Shown piece after piece: positions 29,355 through 38,344 of a stretch of DNA of 64,000 nt (position 1 is its first letter; every line of letters begins with the position of its first letter). Below the pieces are notes generated by a model that did no database searches, had not been told where the DNA came from, and saw only the letters and a program-made list of their open reading frames with translations. Both the position numbers and the translations under genes were made by a program. This DNA comes from Spirodela intermedia. Taxonomy: Eukaryota > Streptophyta > Magnoliopsida > Alismatales > Araceae. The stretch spans positions 439,001-503,000 of the forward strand of contig LR746277.1 in assembly GCA_902729315.2 (NCBI GenBank), in the 5' to 3' direction.

Positions 29355-31069
29355 TGATAAGTCTTCATTATCATGAGTTAATAATTAGTAAATAATATAG
29401 TTTTTGCCTTAACTCGTGATAAATAGACTTATATTTATGTTAAAGTGTGAAAAGTCATTTTAAGTTGATTAATGTGAATTTTTAGGTAATTATGTGATTT
29501 TATACGAATTTATATAATTTTTATAGTCTTACTTTTAAAATAAATGAAGAAAAATAAATAAATATAAAAATATTACAAAATAGGGGGACCTGCCGGCCAG
29601 CCGGGCCCGCGAGTGGGTCGGAAACACAATCGGGGAGTAGCTGCAAGCAGGAGCTTGAGTGGCTTAGACCGATAGAGGCATGTGTGCACCACTCCCCTTC
29701 TACGTCACTAGTGGCTAGTCAACTATGGGACAAGGAGTGGTCGTACACGCGAGAGAAGGGACTTGCTTCTAAAACTATATATTCACCCAAAACTTCGGTG
29801 CACAAACAATGTGGGACTAAACCTGCGTCACACCTTCCCCACAAAGGGTTCAAAGATTTTAATACCTAAAAGACCGAGATATACCATGATGACGTCATTT
29901 TATAAGAACATTAGAGTATTTATTTCAATCTCTTTCATACAGGCGGGCAATAGGCGCGGGTTCGAATCCTCCCAAAGCCAAAATTCATATTTTTTTAAAC
30001 TGATTATCGTGACTTTCTTACAGATCGCCGGTGAAGGATTAAGCAACCAGACTCGCTAGATCATCAGTGAAAATCTCATCAAAATGATTCGCGGAGCATT
30101 GTTACTAACATTACTGAACGATTCGCGATAAAAGGATCACGAATCCATCGAGTAAAGCATCTTCAATTGATCGACGAATAAGTCGTCGTCAGGAAGAGGA
30201 CGATCTGCTAGGAGACGAGTCGCCATCTCTTGAGAGCATATCAGATGTGATGAAGAGCCTCCTCTTGCTACGCGGACTTGAGGATGAAGCTCCCTGACAC
30301 ACGACCCACCTCCATCCAGCTCCTCTTCGTCAGGTGACAACCGTCGAAGAGCCACAAAGTCGCCGTTTTTCTACTCCACCAGATGACAGCCGTCGGAGAC
30401 GATTCGACGACCTACTTCATTGATCTCTAGACTTCGCAAGGAGATCTAGAGATTGCCCACATCGTCTTTGTCTAAGGACAGCCTTCGAGGCCGTAGACAC
30501 TACATGACGATCCTCCTGAACACTTAGGATTCTAGTGCATCGCCGACACATTGTCGCCGCGACGCTGAAATTCTATTTTTCTACTTTCAACTTAATTTCC
30601 ATTTTATTTAGTGATAATTTATTTCTTTTAAATTTACCAAGATATACTTCATTTCATTACGATTCTTCTGGCTTTTATAGATCTTAATTTGATCAATTAA
30701 ATCATTTGTAATCGCTTATGTAAGAATCGCCGGGCGGAACTTTATTTCTGCCTGATTTACGTTCGTCGGATACTGACATCATCTTGACATCCACACTCTT
30801 ATTTTCCTTTTTTGTGAATTTTAAATATATTTTCTTTTCATTTACTAGTATAAAATTCATAGAAAATAGTATTCTTTAAAATAAAAAAAATTACTAGATA
30901 TTATATTACATCCTTGTAATTGATTTGGAAAATTATTGCTATTTTTGGAAATTTTATTGAATTATAATTGATATATTTATTTAGAAATACTTCTAAATAT
31001 CTGAAAAATTATATTTTCTAATTTTATAAATTTTAAATTTACGTGATTTTCTATACAACGACTAAGTCA
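29355..31069 (+). mobile_element. Athila LTR, inverted relative to the nested element (solo or orphan)
   Basis: Begins 'tgataagtcttcattatc' and ends 'gactaagtca', the reverse complement of 25,070-26,704 with many substitutions. It contains the T-arm-like 'ggttcgaatcctccc' near 29,959-29,973. No clear 5-base target duplication: the left flank is 'gacgca', the right flank 'cgtcaa'. The right flank 'cgtcaa' is identical to the six internal bases after the LTR at 25,064-25,069 on the minus strand, hinting that a few internal bases survive. Confidence 0.8.
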
Positions 31070-31220
31070 CGTCAATGCACAATGCACACCGGGATGCAAT
31101 TTATGACAATCGTTTATCACAGTCCAGTCCACGAAAAGGAGAGGGGACGAAAGTGGCGGCCCCACCCGGCGGATGAATATAGCGACAATCCCGACGGCCC
31201 CACCCCTCCCCCCGATTCCA

Positions 31221-31232
31221 TTTATATATATG
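31221..31232 (+). promoter_or_regulatory. TATA box of a family X gene
   Basis: 'tttatatatatgg' preceded by 'ccccccgattcca', about 100 bases upstream of the start at 31,322. The same context recurs before the spacer copy (46,066) and, reversed, in the right arm (63,014-63,027). This left copy lacks about 190 bases of 5' leader present in the right-arm copy, and most of the leader kept by the spacer copy. Confidence 0.6.
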
Positions 31233-31321
31233 GACCAAACTCCGCCTTGCATACTGCCTTCCATCTTCTTCTCCTCCTTCCCAATTCCCTCGTCCATCTT
31301 GTAGGGGTGCGTGGAAGACTC

Positions 31322-31747
31322 ATGATGGAGGCGGCCGCGGCCGCGGGGGATGTCATCATTGCCGCCCTTCCGATCAACGACGATGGAGGCGGGCAGGAGG
31401 CCAGCGGCGGCGAGCTGGAAGTCGCGTTGCAAGTAGGATCAGAGTCACTCGACATACTGAAATCTCTGCTCATCTTAATTACTTCGGATGCAGTCCCCTG
31501 GTGCCTGTTCATCGCGTACATGACTCTCTACGCCTTGGCTCTTCTGGTGTGGATCCTCTGCCATCCGTCGTCGGCAGCGCCGAGATTATTAGCCCAACGC
31601 CGGCACCAGGGGAAGCTGCTGGCCGCCGCCTACGTCCTCAGAGTCCTCGTGCAAGTTTTGTGGGGCCTCACCGCGCGGCAGGATTTCAGCGTAGCCGTCC
31701 TCGCGGGGTTGCAGTTGTTCAGGACGACGATACGGCCACAAGCTTGA
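31322..31747 (+). CDS. Family X small membrane protein, intact (141 aa)
   Basis: Unknown function. The start 'MMEAAAAAGD' is conserved with the copies at 46,259 and 62,771; upstream in-frame codons are not conserved as protein. Features: an Ala run encoded by GCGGCC repeats (4-8), acidic Gly-rich 'NDDGGGQEASGGELEV' (19-34), 'ILKSLLILITSDAV' (45-58), a strong membrane segment at 60-80 ('WCLFIAYMTLYALALLVWIL'), a basic loop 'RLLAQRRHQGK' (88-98), and a second hydrophobic region 99-134 ('LLAAAYVLRVLVQVLWGL', 'VAVLAGLQLF'). A two- or three-pass small membrane protein is inferred. TATA box about 100 bases upstream. A putative leader starts after it. Confidence 0.6.
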   Translation: MMEAAAAAGDVIIAALPINDDGGGQEASGGELEVALQVGSESLDILKSLLILITSDAVPWCLFIAYMTLYALALLVWILCHPSSAAPRLLAQRRHQGKLLAAAYVLRVLVQVLWGLTARQDFSVAVLAGLQLFRTTIRPQA

Positions 31748-31984
31748 GTGAACCAGTTTCAGCTTCTTAGAACTGAAGCTATAGTAGATGATCTCTCCAG
31801 TGAATCGGGGAGGTGTTTATTTACCGTTTTACCCCTAGATAGTGATCTCTCTTCGTCGTTAGTTTTCCATCCAACGGCGGAGGATGGCCCAAGGATCATC
31901 TGGGTGTGGATCCAATAAGGAAGGAGGTGTGAGGAATTGATCTAGATATATTTAAACAAACAGAAGGAACATTAGTTTGATTCC

Positions 31985-32232
31985 CAATTACTTCTTCAGA
32001 TGAGGCGGAGAGAGAGAGAGATAAAATCCCCATTCACCGTGATGCACATGGACTACAAGCAACGCAGAAGCACCAGTCCAGAAGCTTCTCCGTAATAAAT
32101 TAACATAATCTGATATAATATTTATTCTTAAATACACAAAAATAAATATTGTAAGAATTTTTAAACATAATCTAGGTTGGGAAGGGGAATAGTGGGCTGA
32201 GCAGAAAAGCCCAGCGTCCGAAATTTTACTTC
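31985..32232 (+). repeat. Q element copy (dispersed repeat of about 240 bases)
   Basis: From 'cttcagatgaggcgg' through a short GA tract, 'aaaatccccattcaccgtg', 'gaagcaccagtccagaag', 'cttctccgtaataaatt', to 'taggttgggaaggggaata' and 'agcccagcgtccg'. Other copies: 46,924-47,160, 47,161-47,400, 44,803-44,945 (reverse), 48,490-48,640, 61,855-62,112 (reverse). No coding potential seen; it always lies downstream of family X genes. Confidence 0.75.
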
Positions 32233-32499
32233 GATTTGGATTGACCCAGTTCATACTTGAGCTAAGATGGATGACTTGAAACGGTCCGTCTTGTAAGGCC
32301 CAAAGCTCTCGGTCTCTCTCTCTCCCCGTTCCCCATTTTTTTAATATTATATTTATTTGGGTCTTGTCGTGAGGTTATTATTAGCATTCGCTTATTGAGC
32401 CCATATGTATCCGACCTTTGGGCCTACGGTCCAAAACATGATGCCTAGCATACAGTTTCGCCCATTGGCTGTCTTGCCTTTACTTGGTTATCTTCTTTG

Positions 32500-32600
32500 A
32501 AAATTTGCTTCAGTGGAGAGGAGGGAGGGCTGCATCTCTCAGGTGGTGAAAGTGATGCTGAAAAGATTACCTTGGATGGTGATCTAGTATGGCGTGTGCC
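32500..32600 (+). pseudogene. SGR2-like exon fragment ('TLDG' exon)
   Basis: 'KICFSGEEGGLHLSGGESDA' followed by 'EKITLDGDLV', matching the segment after the PCQW motif of plant SGR2. It meets head-on with the C-terminal SGR2-like exon on the other strand at about 32,590, an order impossible in a working gene. Mirror: 61,490-61,590. Confidence 0.6.
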
Positions 32601-32741
32601 ATTAAGCGCTGCTGTTCTACTTTGCTTCGAAATCTCTTCATTGTTTTCCGGCCTTGTTTCTTCGGGTCTTCAGGAATGCTGCCATAAACATGCTTGAGAA
32701 TGAAGAGAGCAGCAGTGTCACGATCTCGCCAGCAGTTTTGG

Positions 32742-32744
<3 letters not shown>
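32585..32744 (-). pseudogene. SGR2-like C-terminal exon fragment
   Basis: Minus strand: 'NCWRDRDTAALFILKHVYGS', then 'IPEDPKKQGRKTMKRFRSK', then 'QQRLMAHAILDHHPR' running into the opposing exon. Same exon as 18,633-18,693 plus 27,949 onward, but without the copia insertion. One extra Ala codon in 'DTAALF' relative to the other copies. An (AT)14 tract (32,745-32,772) lies directly at the exon's 5' edge. Confidence 0.7.
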
Positions 32745-32772
<28 letters not shown>

Positions 32773-32775
<3 letters not shown>

Positions 32776-33250
32776 CAGGAAACCTCGTCATAAACTATGT
32801 AAAGAGATTATTGTAAACGACATTTTCAATTAAATCCTTTAGTTATTTCTTTGATGCACATATCATTTAGAAAAGCATTTTTTATTATCCTAAATAAGCT
32901 TCTTGAATACCATATTTCCTAATCTCGCTGTTAATATGCTTTTTCTAAAGCCTACATTCCTAATGGATATATATAAATAGTAGGAAAACATTCCATATGA
33001 AAACAATAACAATGACAGTATCTTAACATTCCTGATAATACAAGTTTCGGGTTAGGGGAAAAATTCAAAAACACTCTGCTCTTCTAACCTGATTAAGACA
33101 ACCATCCGTCAGTCTACTGTGAATTTTTCTGAACAAATAGGCTGAATCTCACGTCATCATTGGATTCTTTTCTAGTTTATAGCTTTTTCTCTTGTTGATT
33201 TATAATCATTCCGGGAGCAGTAGACAAGTCCTGAAACAGGGGAAAAAGCA
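32773..33250. other. Intron-like flank of the SGR2-like block
   Basis: Minus-strand homologue of 60,260-60,736 and of 9,890-10,330. No exon recognised. The left arm lacks the 541 bases that follow position 60,730 in the right arm. Confidence 0.5.
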
Positions 33251-33277
33251 GGGTTCCTCAATTTTCAGTCTTTTAAC

Positions 33278-33420
33278 TTGTGCAGCATCTGTAACATCTG
33301 TAACAGAACCATGGTCAAGGTCATGGTCAAGGAATTTGTAAGGAAGGCGAGGAAGAATCCTCAGTGCTCCCTACCTGTACCTAAGAGAAGAAGAGTGCTT
33401 TTCCTTCCTCAGATAGTAAC
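33278..33420 (+). pseudogene. SGR2-like last-exon relic
   Basis: 'ccatggtcaaggaatttgtaag' and 'gaaggcgaggaag' match the end of the C-terminal exon at 28,080-28,120 ('RPWSRNFQGRRGS' in another phase), preceded by a partial internal duplication ('atggtcaaggtcatggtcaag'). Mirror: 60,110-60,240 on the minus strand. Too short and frameshifted to be functional. Confidence 0.5.
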
Positions 33421-34149
33421 TCAAGCAGGAACATGCTTGCGAGAAGAACAGTACCTTGTTGGCCATTTACTTCCTTTTTCAGGACTAATTTATTGAATAG
33501 GATCTCAGAGAAGTGCCCATGAACGATCAAGAGCAGGAACAACAACCAATTTGGGCAATGGTTTGACAGAGTATTTCGTACGAAAAGCAACCCTCGCCGT
33601 TGGTCGCATTAAACAAACGGAGGATGATCTTGAAAGCTTCTTATTAATCGTCCGGTTGACTTGAGACTTGCCCACTCGTTTTTTCTTTGAGACTCTGAGT
33701 GTATTTTGATTGATTGAGATTCTTTTTTCGATAAACCTACGTGTGCAGTGGTCTGTTACTCTCCCCATCTCAATGAATCGTAAGGAGCGCCGCCGACTCC
33801 CGCCACTTGGCCATGGACTTAATTCTTTGGGCCTAATGTCAGTGGCGCATGACTAGCGGACCAAGGAAGCTTCCTTTGCTGGTTCCCTCCACGCTCCACC
33901 ACGCTTCCCCGCTATGAATATCATTCGACGTGGCCCTCCTCCGTCAAGATAAATTTCCCCACCCCGCTACCAGTTCATCTCTCTCTCTCTTTCATTCTGT
34001 TGTGATGGTATACAGCTGCGGAACCTATGGAAGGTAATCATCGTGCTCATTCTCCTGCCTCCCTCTCTCCCTTTCTCCCTCCCTCTCTCTCCCTCGGGGA
34101 CCCTCCGCCGGGGGGGGGTGGGGGGTGGGGGGGGGAAGATACTCGACAC
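33421..34149. other. Flank and 5' leader of a damaged family X copy
   Basis: 33,480-33,780: no gene recognised. 33,900-34,130 resembles the 5' leader of the right-arm family X gene ('ctaccagttcatctc', a CT-rich run, 'cggggaccctccgccggg' versus 'cggggacgctccgctggg'). It ends in a long G-rich tract (34,110-34,136), where the family X N-terminus should begin. Confidence 0.5.
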
Positions 34150-34446
34150 CTCGAGCTGAATTCCGGCACCATGACGACGTTTCTGATCGCTGCAGGGACT
34201 TTGGGGTCAGACCCACACCTCGGAGCCCCCCGCAGGCTGTTCACGGGCTACATCACTCTCTACGCCCTAGCTCTACTGGTGTCGACCCTCTCGAATCCAT
34301 CATCAACCCCGAGATTCGCCCAACGCCACCCGGGTAAGCAAATTCTCGGGGCAGCGGCTCCCGCGGGCTTGCAGTTGTTGAGGGAGACGACGATTCTGCA
34401 TCCCAACTCACCGCTGAAGGAACTATCGACCACATGTAGTCCTTGA
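34150..34446 (+). pseudogene. Family X copy, 5' and internal deletions
   Basis: Begins near 'LELNSGTMTTFLIAAGTLGSD' and continues with 'LFTGYITLYALALLVSTLSN'. It then jumps from 'RHPGKQILG' to 'AAAPAGLQLLRETTILH', losing about 25 residues of the second hydrophobic region. The acidic N-terminus is replaced by the G-rich tract. Open to 34,446 but clearly a deleted relic. Mirror: 59,079-59,375. Confidence 0.65.
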
Positions 34447-34571
34447 GGACGGTAAAATACTCGGAAACATTTACTGGGGTCAGGAAAGACCGACCGCTGA
34501 TAATAATTTTCAAACAGAACGCGGCGCTAAACACCATGTCGCATCTACCTGCTTTAACAATGTGGGAGGGG

Positions 34572-34602
<31 letters not shown>

Positions 34603-34794
34603 AGGCATGGTCATGTGACTGGAAGAAAGATTTTGGGCCTGTCAGGATTAGCCATTTCAAGGATCCGTCTAGCTGTGTACAAATCGCCGTGTGCAAAATC
34701 TTAGGCCTAGTTTACTCCTTCCTATGTACATTATGTTCAAAACGGTTATAATTTGTGTTTTGTATATAATATATATTAATGCACATTGTTTAGA
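34447..34794 (+). repeat. Leader-like segment with GA microsatellite
   Basis: Homologous to 7,271-7,619: 'agaccgaccgctgata', 'cagaacgcgg', 'catctacctgctttaa', then (GA)n at 34,570-34,599. It precedes a P module, as at 7.3 kb. Mirror near 58,735-59,078. Confidence 0.6.
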
Positions 34795-35625
34795 TTTACT
34801 ACTGGTGGGACATAATCAAAAGATTTAAATGGGCCGGAATAGCCTGAAAAGCCCAACATGGCCCAGAATAAGAAAGTCAGAGAAGAGAGAGTATGCCCTT
34901 TGCAGAGTCCCTGGAGGTCCTTAAGGCCCAAAGCTCAAGAGACACCCACTAGGCTAGCCCAAGGCCCATTTTCTCTGCTGCTCATTCATCGTCTCTCCCT
35001 CTATAAATTTCATATTGGCCGGCAAGAATCAAATGGGTTGGGCCCAAAGAAGGCCCACTTGGTTGGGTTGCTTGCTGTCTTTGGGCTCCCAGAGGCCGGG
35101 GTTTGGCCCTTGCGGACGTCTTACACACCCGAGAGCCGCCACGCCCAAATTGATAGGCCCATTATTAACATAGAACCGGCCTCCTATGGCGCAAAATGTG
35201 GTTGACTGATTATTGCAGCGCGCATTTAAATATAATTTATTACAACGGCTAAGCCTGTCGTTAAAGCCCAGTTACTCTGGCTTTTAACAAGTATTTCTAT
35301 ATTTTTTATTAATCCCCTACAGAATTGGAAAAATTTGGATCCGGACTCAACTTATTTTATTTTGCGAAAGGTTGATAGTGAAGTCACCGGAGTGAGCCGT
35401 AACGGGGGCCGACTCTAGGGCCGGTCAGCCATTACTCAGTGGCCGCCCACGTGGCGGAGAGTTGAGTGGGAGCCGGTGACCTTTTCACGAGGTGAAAGCG
35501 ATCCGAAACCGAAACGGCGGTAGGTTTCCTTTCCTCGTCATCCTGGCTCTCATTTATAAGCTGCTCCTAGCGGTATCTCCTCGGTGATCTGCACTGTAGG
35601 CCGCCACCGCCAGCCTCCGGAGCCA
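34795..35625 (+). repeat. P module copy 5
   Basis: Complete: 'tggtgggacataatc', GGCCCA motifs, 'gccggcaagaatcaaatggg', 'gactgattattgcagcg', 'ttaacaagtatttctat', 'ttattttattttgcgaaagg', 'ggagtgagccgtaacgg', 'cacgaggtgaaagcg', 'ggtaggtttcctttcctc', 'gatctgcactgtaggcc'. Mirror: 57,900-58,728. Confidence 0.7.
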
Positions 35626-35639
35626 GAAGGGGATCAAAG

Positions 35640-35715
35640 CTGAGCCACTACGATCGGGCTTCCTCAGAGCCAAGGCGTAGAGAGTCATGTAGGCGGTGAA
35701 CAGCCACTGCGTTCT
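35640..35715 (-). pseudogene. Family X fragment (fold-back, minus half)
   Basis: The minus strand encodes 'WLFTAYMTLYALAL' and stops being homologous at either end. It faces the plus-strand copy starting a few bases away, the same fold-back design as at 8.9-9.4 kb. Mirror: 57,808-57,885. Confidence 0.6.
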
Positions 35716-35719
35716 CTGC

Positions 35720-36000
35720 TTACCTTTACTGCTTCGTATGCAGACCCCTGGTGATTGTTCACTGCCTACATGACTCTCTTCGCCTCGGCTCTGCTGGTGT
35801 GGATCCTCTGCCATCCGCCATTAGCACCACTGAGATTATTCGCCCAACGCCGCCATCAAGGGAAGCTGCTGGCCGCCGCCTACCTCCTCAGAGTCCTCGC
35901 GCAAGTTTTGTGGGGTCTCTTGACGCGCCAGGATTTCATTGTAGCCGTCCTCGCGGGTCTGCAGTTGTTCAAGACGACGACACGGTCACGAGGTGAGTGA
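35720..36000 (+). pseudogene. Family X copy, N-terminally truncated (fold-back, plus half)
   Basis: From 'ADPW' and a stop into 'LFTAYMTLFASALLVWILCH', 'RLFAQRRHQGKLLAAAYLLR' and 'VLAGLQLFKTTTRSRGE', ending with a stop at 35,998-36,000. The C-terminal 81 codons are open, but the acidic head and first hydrophobic segment are missing. Mirror: 57,523-57,795. Confidence 0.65.
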
Positions 36001-36544
36001 ATCACTTTCAGTTTCTTATGCGAAGTAAAGCTCGAGCAGTTTTAGAAGCCTTTCAAGCACCATTTTCAAGCTAACATGTCGAAAAAAGACAACTCTATGA
36101 CTGAGGACAACTCGATGGAACTCATCTGGCTAGCATGAATGAACCAATGGTTTATTCACCGCATGATCGCGAGGAACAATGATGAATGATAAATCTCAAA
36201 TCGAATCAATTGTTAATGTAAACATGCACAAAGAAAACAGAACAATCGCTCAGATAAAGCTTTGAAGAAATTTAGGTCAACAATCCTCGGCCGAATTCTG
36301 AAGAAATTATATTTGAATACCTCCAAAACTTACAGACATTTTTTTATCAGATTTTACCAAATTCTTCTGGACATGAGAAACAGGGGATAAACTTTATAAA
36401 GTCGTAGACCCATAAATATCCCAAGCCAAAAGAAAAGAAAAAAAGAAGGGATTTAAGACTCAAAAAAATGTGATGCCCCAGTTTGAGTGAACAAAAGCCA
36501 AATACAAGACCTTCATTAGACTGTCTGATGAAAAAACCAACAAA
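36001..36544. other. 3' flank, no gene recognised
   Basis: 36,030-36,090 is homologous to 9,740-9,830 downstream of another family X copy. The remainder is AT-rich without a recognisable exon. Confidence 0.4.
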
Positions 36545-37290
36545 CTTCAAACATGTATAAACTGAGATTGCAGTCGCTGCTTTTGTCGCTTGAGCTGTGA
36601 TCTTTCAGTTTCTGCCTGCGATGACAAACCAGAAATTTCAAAACCATAGTAATCAGGCTTATTACGATGATAGTAGTAAGAAAAGGCAAAAATACTAGAA
36701 ACATGCTCTACTTCAGCCAATTTGATCTACATAGCCTCCAATCTATTGTGCAAGATTTTATTCTGAAAACAGTTGAAAATATAAAAAAGATGTTGATAAA
36801 AACGTGGAAAACAACATTCCCATGATAGAAACCATTTAGTGCAGCGTGAAGTGGATTATAGTCAGTCCAAATTGCGTAGCATGTGGTTTATGAGAAAACA
36901 ATGTCACAGTCCCTACATACCAAGAAAAAAAGTGCCCTTTGTAAGTCCAAACGTGCTGTATCTCTTGCTCAACTAACATGGGTTTGGTTCTGCCGAATAA
37001 ATGATCTACTGATAGATCAGAACCACCATACGAGTTAAAACATAATCAATTAATGGCCTTGTCGCCATGTAACATCACCAGGCAACATCTTCCCTCATCA
37101 CCAATACAAATTTGAAGTGTCATCTTTAAAGTGTATCTTGCCAAGAACTCAGGCGTGTGGTGTTAGGCCTCTACCTTCCAGCAGACAAACCGCCTCATTG
37201 TTTTCCCTCTCGTCTGTTCTGCCATTCGTCCGAAGCATAGGTTCAGGATCTTCTCCTACAGTTGGTGTGATTTTCAAGTAAGTCTATGAT
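36545..37290 (-). pseudogene. Relic of an unidentified gene with a coiled-coil C-terminus (left arm)
   Basis: Mirror of 56,235-56,975. Minus strand: 'GEDPEPMLRTNGRTDEREN' and 'NEAVCLLEGRGLTPHA', one stop, then in the same phase 'VLGKIHFKDDTSNLYW'. Further on, in another phase, 'GGSDLSVDHLFGRTKPMLVE', then 'LHNRLEAM' with a stop and 'IKLAEVEH', and after a 'cgcag' acceptor 'AETERSQLKRQKQRLQSQF' with a terminal stop. The order looks like consecutive exons of one gene ending in a short coiled coil. I cannot name the family. The stops are the same in both arms. Confidence 0.5.
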
Positions 37291-37379
37291 GACTTCCTGA
37301 TGCTTCAATATCACCGGGGATGATTTAAAAGAGAAGATGTCCACCTGCTTGTCCTAACTGTAACAAATGTCCAATTCTG

Positions 37380-37690
37380 TGGGGGAGCGGTTATCCCAAA
37401 AATAGAAATATCGTTAAAAGCCCGACTGACTGGATTTTAACGACAGGCTCAGCTGTTTTAATGAATAATCTTGAAATCATTGGTACACTCTCAGCCAATC
37501 ACATTAACAAACACCACGTAACCCAATCTATGGTTTGGGCAAACTCTTGGCCGCCTGTCGGGTCGCTGAAGGCGGCTGCAAGGCCCAGATTCCGCTCTCC
37601 TCTACGTGTTCAGGTCGCCGAGTCATGGCCAACTGGAGGGAGTGGGCGGCTCTCGTTACGGCTCACTCCGTTCTGTAGTGGCGGAAGACG
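37380..37690 (-). repeat. P module copy 6, internally rearranged
   Basis: Reads on the minus strand, but the 'gagtgagccgtaacg' segment (37,655-37,670) now lies before rather than after the 'cttgcagccgccttcag', 'aacgacaggctcagc' and 'gataaccgctcccc' segments. The module is scrambled. It is head-to-head with the family X copy starting at 37,698. Mirror: 55,833-56,143. Confidence 0.6.
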
Positions 37691-37697
37691 GACGACG

Positions 37698-38112
37698 ATG
37701 GAGCCGGCCGTCCTTCCTATCACAGACGACGGTGGCGGGTGCGAGGGCGGCGGCGGCAAGTTGGCAGTCTCATTCCAACTGTCGTCGGAAACAGTCCAGC
37801 TGACCATGTTTCTGGTCGCCGCAGGGACTTTGCGGTCAGACCCACACCTCGGAAGCCTCTGGTGACTCATCATTGCCTACATCACTCTCTTCTTCTCTTT
37901 GCTCCTGTGGCTCCTCTCAAATCGAAAGTCAACCCCGAGCTTGCCCCAACGTCACCCGGTTAAGCTGTTGGCCGCCGCCCACCTTCTCATACTTCTCACT
38001 CTGGCTTCTCAAGCATGGTGAGGCCTCATCACACTGAGGCATCTCGGAGCAGCCGTCTCAGCGGGGCTGCAGTTGTTGAGGGAGAGGATTCTCCCTTCAA
38101 CTCACTGCTGTA
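37698..38112 (+). pseudogene. Family X copy with two in-frame TGA stops
   Basis: Starts 'MEPAVLPITDDGGGCEGGGG', continues 'KLAVSFQLSSETVQLTMFLV' and 'AAGTLRSDPHLGSLW', then TGA (37,863-37,865) and in the same frame 'LIIAYITLFFSLLLWLLSN', 'RHPVKLLAAAHLLILLTLA', TGA (38,019-38,021) and 'HLGAAVSAGLQLLRER'. Both stops follow a TGG codon. No frameshift. Both stops are shared by the mirror copy at 55,411-55,825. Confidence 0.75.
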
Positions 38113-38344
38113 GAGCCGACGAAACCGAGGGAGAATCTCGGGGCTCAAAAACCGCGACGATCAAGCTGAATGCACCACTCTCCCACCCCAGACGGGTCAG
38201 AGAAGTTTGTAACTTTCAGCCGCGTTGTGCTAAAATAAATAAATAAATCGTCTGTGTGGCTTGACTATGTAAAAATCGTGTCTTTATTTCATGTGAAAAT
38301 AACGTTGTTTCTTCTTTCTGAAAATAATAATAATGCCTAGATGA

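Noticed and set aside
29355-31069. 3' LTR of the Athila element at 20.8-26.7 kb
   Set aside because: Orientation is opposite and it lies on the 5' side of that element, so it cannot be its 3' LTR without an additional inversion.
36516-36704. Hydrophobic 62-codon ORF on the minus strand (mirror 56,819-57,007) as a small membrane protein
   Set aside because: Mostly intron translation running out of phase through the coiled-coil exon, which has a better acceptor and reading in another frame.
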